DNA of 22,651 nt from Irineochytrium annulatum (taxonomy: Eukaryota > Chytridiomycota > Chytridiomycetes > Chytridiales > Chytridiaceae), in NCBI GenBank assembly GCA_027600665.1, contig JADGJL010000396.1, forward strand, positions 1 to 22,651, read 5' to 3'. A program made the position numbers and the translations under genes. The notes beneath the pieces are model-generated. The model was not told the origin of the DNA, did no database searches, and worked only from the letters and a program-made list of their open reading frames with translations. Every line of letters starts with the position of its first letter. Position 1 is the first letter of the stretch. Shown here piece after piece: positions 9,150 to 18,834 of the stretch.

Positions 9150-11554
9150 ATGTTCGTCTCAAGCCGAGTCAGTGAGTATCCCGCTGACAGATGCGTGCTG
9201 GATCTTCACTGACTGTTCATCTGCAGATAAGGGAGGTCCGTCCGGCTTTAAGCCCAAGCCGAAGCCGAAGCCCGCCGGAGCGAAGCCGGCGGCAGCGGCT
9301 GCAGCCTCGGCAGCGTCGACCATTGCGGCGATTGCAACAACAACGAATCCGGCCTCGGCGACCCCCGCTACCACGCAGGAAGAATCCCAGGCTCCTCCGA
9401 GCCAAACGCCGGCGCCGCTCACCGCTCAAATCCCGATCTCCTCCAACATTCCTGCGGTCGATTCTGCCGCTTTAACGTCAACCTCCGTCGCCGTTTCTAC
9501 GGCTGCGTCAACTTTGATCGGGATTCCGACGATAGCATTGACTGCTGCTGCTGTCCCTGCGAAGAAGCCGACAGCAATCGCAATTCCAACGTCGTCGTCG
9601 TCGTCGTCGGCCGTTCAGCTATCAAGTGTTTTGCCTTCTAATGGGATCCCTGCGATTTCCTCGTCGTCCGTAGCCGCCGACCAAACGAACCTGCTAACCC
9701 TTGGAGCCACGTTGCCGACCTCCTCTTTGCAGTCGCCGGTCCATGAACATGTGCCCGACGAGGAGATGTACGCCGGGCTGGGGTCCCCTCCGCCCAGAAA
9801 TACGTCCAGCCAGCAAAGTTTCAACATGCCTCCTCTTGTAAGTTGGCACACTGCTGTACCCGAGTAACTCGAACCTTAAAACTAATTGTGTTCACGAAGG
9901 TCTTATCATCTAAGCTCTCGGCGAGCGAGCGAGCAAAGGAGGAGGCGAGGCTCATCGAGGCTGCGAAGGCCAGCTTGTTGGAAGCTCAAGCGTCGCAGGC
10001 GGAGGCGTCCTTAAAAAGGAAGCGTGAAGCGAAGGGGAAGAAGAAGGGGAAGAGCAAAGAAGCGGTCAGGGACGGCAATGCGGAAGGCGTGGAGCAGCAG
10101 CGCGACGAGGAGGATTTGGATGAGGAGGAGGTGGACATCTCCAAGATGTCGATCAGGAGGCTTATGAGGTTGGGGCCCGGGTCGTCGAAGCTTAGGGACT
10201 CGGAAATGGGCGTGCGGCTTCGGGAGCAGAAGAAGCGGCAGAAGAAGGGGGAGAGGGAGGAGACGCCACCACCGCCTCCGCCGAAGGAAGACCCGAAGCA
10301 GCGATCGATCGTCGGCGCCCCTAAGCTCAAGATAGTTAACGGGCAGGCCCAGGTTGACCACGCGAGTCTGGCGGTTGTTGCGGGTGACATTGATAAGGAT
10401 GTTGAGATGGAGGAAGTGGACGAGAGCGCCTTGAACCAGCGCATCACATTCGCGACCTTCACGAGGAAGCCTTCAAGGGCCCGGTGGACCAAGGAAGAGA
10501 CCGCCGAGTTCTACCAGTGCCTGAGGTGGTTCGGGACCGATTTTGGGCTGATCAGCGCACACTTCAAGCACTTCACCAGGCGCCAAGTTAAGCTCAAGTT
10601 TGGGTTGGAGGAGAGAAAGGACAATGGGAAAATAACGGAGTTGCTGCGGAGGAAGGAGAATGCTCGTAGGTTTCTTTTACATCTGTGTCGACAGTGACTG
10701 AGATATTTTGAACAGCTCGCGAAGTTATGGACGACTTGTTTGCCAACCATAGGCAGAAGATCGAGAAAGAGAACGTCGCCAAGCAGAAGACGGCCCCCAC
10801 CTTGGAGGAGGTCGAGAACGCGAACAAGACGCTCGCGGAGCCGGCTAAGTCACCGCCCGAGAAACTGGCGAGTGAGGAAGGTGTCACTGAGCCTGGCACC
10901 GGCGAGCCCAGCACTGACGCGCAATCGACCGAGCAAAGGCCGGCTGGTTCAGACGACGAGGAAAACCAAGCGGCCGCCGCACCGCAACCCATTATTCCCC
11001 AAGTCCCGAAAGTCGCGAAGAAGGCCACTATCGTTGTCCCCATGCGCGCCTCGGCGGCCGGCAGTAAAGTTGCGAAGCCAAAGCCGAAGCCAAAGGCGAC
11101 CGCGTCGAAGGGGCCCGCTACGGCCAAACCGGGGACTTCGGCGGCCGGGAAGAAGAAGGTCGCGTTCGCGGTACCGGAGAAGGTTGTCGCTGGGGAGGAA
11201 GGGGATGTTGCGGAGGGCGAGGCGCAGCAGGAGGGGGATGAAGCGGCGGCTCCGGCGGAGAAGGAGACGGGCCAAGCGGGTGAGGGCCCGGTGGTGAAGG
11301 AAAAGAGCAAGGTAGCGGAGGTTCCGGCAGAGGCGAAGGCGGCTCCGGCCGTTTCAAAATCTAACGGAATTCCTGTTGTGGGCTCTTCGTCATCAAACGG
11401 GGTTCCCGTCGTGGGTGCGTCGTCGTCTTCGAATGGCATTTCAGGTGTCGGGTCTTCGTCGTCGAAGGGGATACCGACAGTTGCGACATCGAGTGGGATT
11501 CCGGTTGTTGTGTCATCGAAGGGAATCCCTGTTGTTAGGTCGTCTAAGGCGTAA
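9150..11554 (+). CDS. BDP1: Transcription factor TFIIIB component B'' (Bdp1)
   Basis: Four exons, 9150-9171, 9227-9837, 9900-10665 and 10716-11554, give 745 residues (introns 55, 62 and 50 bp). The first exon encodes only seven codons. Joined to exon 2 it gives MFVSSRVNKGGPSGFKPK, matching the N-terminus typical of Bdp1 and fixing the start. The key domain is the extended SANT/Myb domain at about residues 404-455 (RWTKEETAEFYQCLRWFGTDFGLI, then a basic helix), the part that binds DNA and TBP-Brf1 in the TFIIIB complex. Bdp1 is needed for RNA polymerase III recruitment and promoter opening at tRNA, 5S and U6 genes in the nucleus. A Lys/Glu-rich helical region precedes SANT. The C-terminal third is Ala/Lys/Pro rich and ends in six GIPVV-like repeats. 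The acceptor of intron 2 is AAG rather than CAG. Confidence 0.93.
11360..11551 (+). repeat. Degenerate GIPVV-Ser repeats at the Bdp1 C-terminus
   Basis: From about residue 683 to the end, Bdp1 carries six spaced copies of x-G-[IV]-P-V-V or variants: NGIPVV, NGVPVV, NGISGV, KGIPTV, SGIPVV, KGIPVV. They are separated by Ser-rich linkers of roughly 3-7 residues. A lone similar NGIPAIS occurs in the N-terminal half near 9640. Such Ile/Val clusters followed by serines match the general form of SUMO-interacting motifs, but binding is only inferred. Confidence 0.75.
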
Positions 11555-11818
11555 GGGATTAACTCTGTGCATGTCTGATGGGCATGTCTGATGGGATGCC
11601 GAGTTTTGTAAATAACGTATCGCTTTACTTATGGTCGCTGCTGGCGGAAGTGTGAGATTTACACGTCTCAGGTTATGGAAGTATTTCTCTTAAAATCTTA
11701 TTACGGCATCATCAATACATGGACGACTGCCTATTTTGCACAAGTTCCTGTCGGGACAAGAAAGTCTCTTGCGGTCCTTCTGTTCGTCATTCTTTTGCTC
11801 TGTTACATTCCCACCAAG
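11555..11818. other. Intergenic region after BDP1
   Basis: These 264 bp contain the BDP1 3' untranslated region and the upstream region of the F-box gene. The frame of the F-box gene is open back to an ATG at 11675 and would add a hydrophobic segment, but the F-box homology starts at 11819. Apart from a tandem 13-bp repeat at 11569-11594, I see nothing else. Confidence 0.4.
11569..11594. repeat. Tandem 13-bp direct repeat in BDP1 3' region
   Basis: GCATGTCTGATGG occurs twice back to back (11569-11581 and 11582-11594), starting 15 bp after the BDP1 stop. The core GCATGTCTGATG also occurs once in the long first intron of the J-domain gene near 5290. Confidence 0.8.
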
Positions 11819-13523
11819 ATGCTGCCACCACTCCCAGCCGAGATCCACGCCCTCATCATCCGTTCCCTCGACCCCGATCACGCCCTCGACCGCCGGGCGC
11901 TTGTCCGCTGCGAGCAGGTGTCGCGCGACTTCTTTATGACCGCGTGCCCCGTCCTTTGGTCCATGGCGGAGCTGAACGTCAGAGGGATCATCAAGCTCTG
12001 GTGCCGCCATCCTCTTCCGTCGTTGTTTAGGAGGGTTGTCATGGTCGATTGGGTCGTTTTGACGCTGCGGGCGACCGACGACGCAGGCGGGGCGGATGCG
12101 GGTATCGCGCCGTCACCGGCAGGTGGGCTGGCGTGGCGCTGGTGGGCTTACCTGCGATCCGTCCGGAGGCTGGTCGTTGAGGTTCAGAGGACTCAGCTGC
12201 TCGGCTCTGGGAGCAGGGCGGATGCCGAGCTGCTGGGCCCGTGGTTGGGACGGCTGGACGACATTGAGGTTTCATCGTGGCACGGGGGGCCTTGGTCGGA
12301 CAATTCTTGGGTTTGCTGGTTGAGGGAACGGTGGGCCGCCGGGGATGTGCCGCGCACGCTCACGCTCGACTCTATTCCGTCAGACCGGGCACAGACGCTC
12401 GCAGGCCTTGGGGCGATTCGAAACCTTAGGCTTACGAACTTCGATGGCGGCATTAGCGCTCTTCGTGAACTCCTCGCTTCGATTAAGCACGGGCCACAAA
12501 ACTTGCAGTTTAGCGTTTGTCCATTCTTTGGGCTAGACTGGAATGAGTTCGGGGCCAAAATCATCTCGAGTTTCCAAGAGTATGCCCGCAAGCATGTGAA
12601 AGAGTTACGGTCGTTAGATCTTTTAACAGAAGGCCTGAACGTTCCGTTTCCGTTTCCGGACGATCTACCTCTCACCGGAGTCGATATAAAGCTTCCACGA
12701 ATGATCAGCATGGTTTCAGTGGATCTTGCCAAATTTCAACGAGTCAGAATCGAAGGCGGGGGAGATTTGGACAAAACGGAGCTATATGATTTTTGGCAAA
12801 GCTGCACCATGTGGAAGATCTCATCTTGACGTCCACTGGAATCGACGACGAGTTTTGCACGAGCATACTCCCTCGGATGGCGTCGCTTCGCAATCTTCGC
12901 CTTGCCTTTTCACTTGCTGTGAACCATCAAAGTCTCCTCGACGTTATCTGCCGACTCCCGGTGCTAAAGTATTTTGGACTTCGAGTTAATTATACCACCG
13001 ACTATGATTTCGGCGACTTTATTGGGGGCCTTCCACGGCTTCACTCCTTTGCTTTGAACGTTGGCATTAACATGAAATGCACCGTCGGCGTCTGGAATAC
13101 CATGTACCTCACGCTCTGCAATGTGACGCTAGTTGTGGAGGAGGCTAATCTGGATACATGGAACGCGCCTTATCTGGAGTATTTTTTCTGTGTTGGTGAC
13201 GTCTTGACTTCAAACGGCCGAAGATATGTCGACGATTTCGCACGGTTACTTAAAAACACTGCGGTTGCCCCTCGACTTGAGCACTACCGAATCGACGCCA
13301 CGGCATATGGTGGCGAAGAGTACACGACTCTGCGTACGAGTTAGGCGGCTTCGTATTTGAGCAGTCAATAAAGGCAATGCTCGGGTTGCACTACGATAAT
13401 GATGGAAGCAAAGAAGTTGACGATCAAAAGCTCCTCTTGGAAAATTCCAGTAACTCACATCTGCTTCAATCCAGTCGAAATCTCGTCAAGCGCACTCAGA
13501 AGCAGCGGTTTTACGAGTACTAG
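11819..13523 (+). pseudogene. F-box / leucine-rich-repeat-like protein, two apparent frame breaks
   Basis: The ATG at 11819 opens with an F-box-like segment (MLPPLPAEIHALIIRSLDP, then a VSRDFF...LW pattern), the Skp1-binding module of SCF ubiquitin ligases. Irregular Leu-rich repeats follow, which would select the substrate. The first frame stops at 12829, but repeat-like sequence continues without a gap in another frame from about 12793 (LAKLHHVEDLIL) to 13344. It then continues in a third frame from about 13323 (HDSAYELGGFVFEQ) to a stop at 13523. Each switch needs one extra base. The first falls in a run of five T (12790-12794). A rescuing intron (12743-12801, weak donor and AAG acceptor) is possible for the first break, and none is apparent for the second. 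Either this is a young pseudogene, common in expanded fungal F-box families, or an intact gene of about 568 residues with two sequencing deletions. Confidence 0.6.
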
Positions 13524-13960
13524 CTGGAAAGGCATGCGAATACTTACTCTCGCAGGCGGCTTGCCCATTGTTTCAGAAATATCGCTGCTGGGATGCCTTT
13601 ATTTCTATGCTAGTCTGCCGCTTTTTGTTTTGTATTTTTCTGCAACCTCGGGACACCGACCATCCAACGTTCCTTTTTCTCATTTCTTCTTCTCCGTCCC
13701 TTTGTCGTCTTAATGGCCGGGGCTCCCTCGTCCCGTCGCCGTGGGCCCGGATCACGAGCAGGAGGTCCGTCTTGCTGTTGTGATGCGGGCTCGCGTGAGG
13801 TAACCACGCATTGCAGCCCGGCCACCTGGCATTAGGCATCTTTCGTTCTGGCTTAATATGCATGAACTGTTGAAACGGCACGGAGATATCCGGAGATCCT
13901 GGTCGAGTGACGCGGTGACGGAAGACCACGAGCACAATAGCAGTTCGCCCAGGACTCATC
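13524..13960. promoter_or_regulatory. Intergenic region, promoter of RasGEF gene
   Basis: These 437 bp separate the F-box gene from the RasGEF ATG. The first part is T- and C-rich (13600-13710), as in fungal 3' ends or promoters. No domain-bearing frame, repeat or RNA gene was recognised. Confidence 0.35.
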
Positions 13961-16900
13961 ATGGCCAACACGAGGATGCCCAGGCCGCCCGCAGCGGACG
14001 CCGGCCTGGACGCCGTCGCCGCCGCGGGCGGGGGTCGCGTCCCCGTCCATCCTGCCCTCCTTACGCACCTCCGCAACTCGCTTCGAGAGGTGGCTCTCGA
14101 CCTGGAGGATACCTTCACGCTCCTTAAGGACACGTCGCTGACCGCCCTCCGGGTCCAGCGCTCGCCCCGCTCCGCCGACGACCTCAGCGACGTCCTCCAG
14201 TTCACGCACACGGGCATCTGCCACACGATGGACCTCTCCACCCTTGCCGCCACCCTCCTTTCCTTCTCCCCTTTCCCGTCCCCGACGCTCTACTCCAGCC
14301 ACGATCGACACCGCCAGCAGATCTCCAACATCCGCAAGACTTTTGCCGAGCTCGAGGACACGCTCTCACGGCACATCACCGTCCTGGTTGTCTCAGGCCA
14401 AATCGGCGAGCACGAGTCTGACGTCGTCGCGAGCCTTTGCGGGGACCTCGAGAGTCTCTCGGCCAACCTCTGCGATGCCCTCATCACAGCCCTCGACGCC
14501 TGGGTGACCGCCGCATCGCTTCCGGAACAACCCGGCACGTCACATACCCACACCACTCACAACCTCGCCCAGCTCTCATCCCACGCCATCGGTGCCTTCA
14601 ACTCTATCGCCCGCATGGATTTCGCACGGCAACGGGCGAACCCTGCTCCTTTGCTCGCGTCGACGTCCGACATGCTATTGTCGTGCGATCGGTTTTTTGC
14701 GCGCGTCGTGGATGACGAGACGGAGCGCAAGGAGAAGCGGCTGGAGCGGGACATGCGGAGGCAGTCGTCTGTCAGTTCGGGCAGCACGTTATGTGGGGAC
14801 GACGTTGGCGATGAGAGCGCGGCGGGCGCGGGTGGGAACGCGTCGTGCACGAGGCGAAGGAGGGCGCCGAGCTCGCCTCCTGGCGTGGTGTACGCCGCCG
14901 CGAGGACGGATGCGGTCGCTGCCGCCATCATGGTCCTCGCGCGGAGTTTGGCTGAACCTGTGCGAGGCGAGATGGACGAGGGGGAGGAGGAGGACGGCGC
15001 TGGATATGATGACGAGGAGGATGAGACGCTGGGTAGGGACGCGACGCTCCGGGCTGCACGGGCGACCTTCATGCGTAGCCTGGAGGTCCTCGTGACTCTG
15101 GTGGAGGACGCGCTGAAGCGCTCGGCGGACGAGTCATCGGCTTTATCACGCTCGCCGTCACCGCCAATCCCGTCGTCGCCGGTGCAGCGGCCGCTGTCGG
15201 TGATTGCGGACGATGGGACGAGCTCGATGGTCGCGAATGTCGGCGGGGCCGGTGTCGTGCGGGCGCCGAGCAAGCGCGGACTCAGACGGACGACGAGGAC
15301 CCTGCCGCCGTCACCGTCCGGTGCGGGGCCGTCAGGGTCATCGCCGAGGATGGAGCCGTCGAGTCTCCGGCGCGCGGAGGTTGTCGAAGGAGGGCGGGTT
15401 TCTCCCGGGTCGCAGATGACGGGCGACAGGCTAGCAGTGCCTACAAGAGGCGCATCGCTCCATATTGCTATCGTGAGTCTGTCGTCGGCATTACAGCAAC
15501 TTATATTGACATCGCCATAATATTCCAGATGCCCGCCGACCTCCTCCCCTACCTCGAGGCGGACACGATCGAGTCCTGGAGGGTCGCGTCCCTCGACAGG
15601 ACGGGTGGTAGCTCGCTTGGCTCCGCCTCGTCGCCCACTTCCCCTCGCACTTTAGCTTCCACCACATCCCTAAGCGAGATCGAGCTTAAGGACGCGATGA
15701 CTCCGCTCACGGCCAATGCGGACGAAATAATAACGCCTACGCCAAAGTATATCCCGCTCGCCAACCTTGTCAGGATTGTGACGGACTGGCGGATATTCGG
15801 TTCGTGTTTATTCCCCTGTCCTGCCACTTCTCTAACCTTTTGTCTGCCTTATAGACCCCGCCTTCCAAACCCTCTTCATTAACACCTATACCACCTTCAC
15901 GACTCTCCCCGACCTCCTCCTCCACTTTCTCAACCGGCTCAACCCCACGCCGCCGCCGAACCTCCCACCAGCCCTTATTCCCCTCCATAACACCACCGTA
16001 CCCCCTCTAGCCCGTCTCGCCACCCTTCGCCTTCTTGCGGACCTCCTGGCCGCAAATCCGGACCCCGCAAACCCGACATCTACAATCCGTGGCGACGTCC
16101 TAACCCTCTTGGACGTCGTCGGCGACGTGACCGGGGAACTCGCCGGAGCTGGGGACGCGCTACGAGCCGTTTTGGACCAAGCCGAGATGGACGCGACCGC
16201 TCGTCCATTAACCCCACCCGCATCGAGAGCCCTCGGCGCCGCGGACCTCCTCCACGCCGACCCCCGCCGCGTAGCCGAACAAATGGCCCTCCTAGACGCC
16301 GAAATCTACTCCCGCCTCCGGCCTGCCGACCTCCTCGATCGAGCCGGCGCGTCATTTCGGCGCCGTTCAACCGACTGCCGGGACCCCGTCGCACAGCTCA
16401 CGGACAGGTTCAACCTAGTCGTTGGCATGGTCACGACCCTCGTCATGTCCTCGCCCACCGCCCGCGCCCGCGCGGCCGTCGTGGCGCACTTCGTCCGCGT
16501 GGCTGAACTCTCAGTCGACTTGGGGAGCCTGAACGCCGCGAACGCCATCACGTCCGCCTTGCACTCGGCCAGCCTGCACAGGCTCGCGCAGACGTGGCGT
16601 CACGTCGACAGCGAGCAGCAGGAGTGCCTCGCGAGGCTTCAGGCGCTGTTCTCGCCCGCCAAGAACTTCTCGGCGCTGAGAGGTCATTTGGCCGGTGTGA
16701 GCGAGCAGGGCGGGAAGTGCGTGCCGTGGCTGGGCATGCACCTGCGGGATCTCGTCGCTATCGTTGAGTGCGGGAATGGCGCGACGTCCTGCCCGGGCGG
16801 CGCAGGTGCGGTGGATTTGAGAAGGGTGAGGGCACTGGGGAGAGGGGTGGAGGAGGTGTTGAAGTTCCAGGGTGAGTGTTACGCGTTTGCGGTGGATGAG

Positions 16901-17056
16901 GCGCTGAGGGCGGTGTTGATAGAGAGGAGGGGGTTGCTGAGGAGCCCGAGCATGCAATTTGAGGAGAGCTTGAGGGTAGAGCCGAGAGCGAGGAGTGGGG
17001 TTGATGGGGCACACGGACGGTGGAAGTGGACTCTGGGAGGCAGGATGAGAAATTAA
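13961..17056 (+). CDS. Ras-family guanine nucleotide exchange factor (CDC25-type RasGEF)
   Basis: Exons 13961-15472, 15529-15799 and 15855-17056 join in frame to 994 residues (introns 56 and 55 bp; donors GTGAGT and GTTCGT). Residues 1-500 are helical and then Ser/Arg/acidic low-complexity sequence with no domain I recognise; there is no SH3. A RasGEF N-terminal (REM) domain lies at about 575-695 (LVRIVTDWRIFDPAFQTLFINTYTTF spans the second intron). The catalytic RasGEF domain is at about 725-935: RFNLVVG motif, NAANAITSALHSASLHRLAQTW, and a CVPWLGMHLRDL block matching the conserved PFLG-x-YL-x-DL region. The protein should swap GDP for GTP on a Ras- or Rap-like GTPase at membranes. I cannot tell which GTPase, so no symbol is given. 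The ATG has an A at -3 and an upstream non-coding region. Confidence 0.9.
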
Positions 17057-17738
17057 AGGGCGCCATTGTGAGGCGCGGAGTTGATGTGGACATTTCGCTG
17101 GGAGCGCTGATTGTATTTTTTTTTTTTTGGATTTGGTTTTGTTTCTTGAGCGACCCATGTGCCTCAGGTGTGTAGGTAGTGTGATATATCCAATATGATG
17201 ACCATTGCCGATTGCTAGAGCTTAAGTTCCACACGACCGCCCGAAGAAGAACGTTTTCGCGTTACAGGTTCGACTCTTTCAGGGTCGTATGATTCCTGAG
17301 GCTGTCCACTCTGTTTTCCTGTAACCAAGAAGAGCTGATGGCATGGAGGTTGTAAGTGTTGTGATTAGGGTAAGTAAGTGTGCCCTTAATGAAAGGATAT
17401 AACGCATGAAGGTGCTAATGCATGGGTGCGGGAGTTGGGTGCATGCGACAGGTAACTAGTTGGTGGTATTAATATTTACCACCAGGTATAATACCGTAGA
17501 GGATGATCGAAGTTGGTGGTGGGGAGTCATGTCGCGGGCCTGGCTGATAACACGATTGGGGAAGTCCATGGCGCATGGCTCAACGAGATGCAGCAGCAAC
17601 AGTGTATCCCATTACAATGTATTACAAGAGACAGGAAGAAACGAGAAACGACAACAAAAGGAACCCTTATCCCCCGGCATGCCGGCCCGCATTTTTACGA
17701 ATGCTAGAGGTAAGGCATGCATTGTTCGCCCACCACCT
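17057..17738. other. Convergent intergenic region with T tract and hairpin
   Basis: This 682-bp gap lies between the 3' ends of the RasGEF gene (plus) and the EF-hand gene (minus). It holds a run of 13 T at 17116-17128 about 60 bp after the RasGEF stop and an 8-bp-arm inverted repeat at 17461-17484. Short open stretches on the plus strand at 17460-17853 have no protein features. No tRNA was found, although a B-box-like string occurs near 17266. Confidence 0.45.
17461..17484. repeat. Inverted repeat, 8-bp arms with 8-nt loop
   Basis: TGGTGGTA and TACCACCA are perfect reverse complements flanking the AT-only loop TTAATATT. The related string GTTGGTGGT recurs at about 17510. It could be a hairpin in a 3' untranslated region or a factor site; the sequence does not say which. 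Confidence 0.7.
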
Positions 17739-18754
17739 CTATCCCATCCCCGCGGTCTTGATTGAGCCAACGCTTACGAGCCATCTGAAGCAGGTTATGA
17801 GGATTGCACAACGAACACAGTCGAACGAGAACTGTACCTTAGATAATCGTTAAACGACACATCCCCCAGCCGGCCCCGCTTCAATTCGCTCAGCGCCTCA
17901 TCCGCCGTGATGCCCTCCTTGAAAATCCATCCCATCCTCGCATATCTTGAAACATCCGGTGGAACTGCGGTGTAGTGACCGAACCTTTCCCGTCGATGTC
18001 GTAATACTGGAAGTACTCCGTGGCCCTCTCCACGGCTTGCTGCTGAGCTTCGTCCAACCGCAGGTACTTAAACCGTTCCTCCCCGTCGAACCAATCAAGG
18101 AATTCATCGTAAGAGATGGACCCGTTCCCGTCGGCGTCAAGCCGAGACATGGCCAGCGCAAGTTCGTGATCGTTGAGGTAGTAGCCCATGCTGTATATCA
18201 GGCCTCGGAACTCGTCGGTCGACTACGCCGAAAGAGGATGGAAGTGAGAACCCAAAAGGGGCATGATCGTGTGCACTCCAAAAGTCACGTCGCAGCAATA
18301 CCATGTCGCCGGACCCGTCGGCGTCATAAGAATGAAAGAGAACGCGGCCGAGCGGGGCTTTCTTGCCTCCTTCCACACCCGTGTCGTCTCCGCCAGCTCC
18401 TTTCTCTGGCGAGGCAGCGGGGGATGCTTCGTCCGCGGTCGATCGAGTAGGCGAGGGCTGATGCCGTCGCCGCTGCCGGGATGTCGTGATGGCCCGCTTC
18501 AGCGTCCGCCTGCTGAGCGTCTTCCGCGCATCTTCAGGATCTTCCACGGGCTCCTCGACCGCCGCCAAGATGGCAGCTTCTTGAGCGGATCCTCCAGGCG
18601 GGGCAGCGAGGTGGGCCTGCAGTGCTTGAACCGCGGCGTCGAGGTCGGCCGACCGGCGGTGCGGCGGGACTTTAAACAGCAGGGAGAGCGCCTCGGCCAC
18701 GAAGCGGTCGCAATCGGCCGGCGAGAGCTCCGAGGCGGCCGTCCGGGTCGACAT
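17739..18754 (-). CDS. EF-hand calcium-binding protein, one apparent frame break near the 3' end
   Basis: The ATG is at 18754. Exon 1 is 18754-18302, a 79-bp intron spans 18301-18223, and exon 2 starts at 18222. Splicing rebuilds a perfect EF-hand loop, DADGSGDMSTDE, which confirms the intron. A second canonical loop (DADGNGSISYDE) and a third (DIDGKGSVTTPQ, ending in Gln rather than Glu) follow. The frame then runs to a stop at 17890. However, from about 17938 another frame carries a better continuation (MGWIFKEGITADEAL, then GDVSFNDYL) to a donor at 17837. A 53-bp intron leads to a last exon 17784-17739 encoding WLVSVGSI. That requires one extra base near 17939. The fourth EF loop is degenerate. 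Residues 1-130 are Ala/Arg/Ser-rich. The protein is probably a calmodulin-like sensor or buffer; the target is unknown. Confidence 0.75.
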
Positions 18755-18834
18755 TCAGCGATGGGATAGCGGTCCAGTGAGTTGCAGAGTGCACTAATGT
18801 CAAATTGTCCTATCCCCACCTCCAGTGTCCATTT
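18755..18834. promoter_or_regulatory. 80-bp divergent promoter with GATA-type inverted repeat
   Basis: Only 80 bp separate the start codons of the EF-hand gene (minus) and SNT2 (plus). GGGATAG at 18763-18769 and its exact reverse complement CTATCCC at 18810-18816 face each other, one near each gene. Each contains a GATA core in opposite orientation. The promoters, and perhaps both leaders, must overlap. Confidence 0.55.

Noticed and set aside
9592..9612. TCG trinucleotide run in BDP1
   Set aside because: It simply encodes a Ser tract in a disordered region; there is no sign of special function.
10594..11439. A 281-codon minus-strand open frame antisense to BDP1
   Set aside because: It mirrors the Ala/Lys-rich C-terminus of Bdp1, has no recognisable motif, and crosses a real BDP1 intron.
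11675..11818. Longer N-terminus for the F-box gene with a hydrophobic, membrane-like segment
   Set aside because: The F-box begins right at the ATG at 11819. The upstream part reads like untranslated sequence, and a transmembrane helix before an F-box would be unusual.
13573..14253. A minus-strand open frame of 226 codons before and inside the RasGEF gene
   Set aside because: Arg/Ser-rich with no domain; half of it is antisense to RasGEF coding sequence.
17225..17300. Possible tRNA gene, because GGTTCGACTC near 17266 resembles a B box
   Set aside because: The flanking bases cannot form a T-arm stem, and no A box or acceptor stem is found at the right distance.
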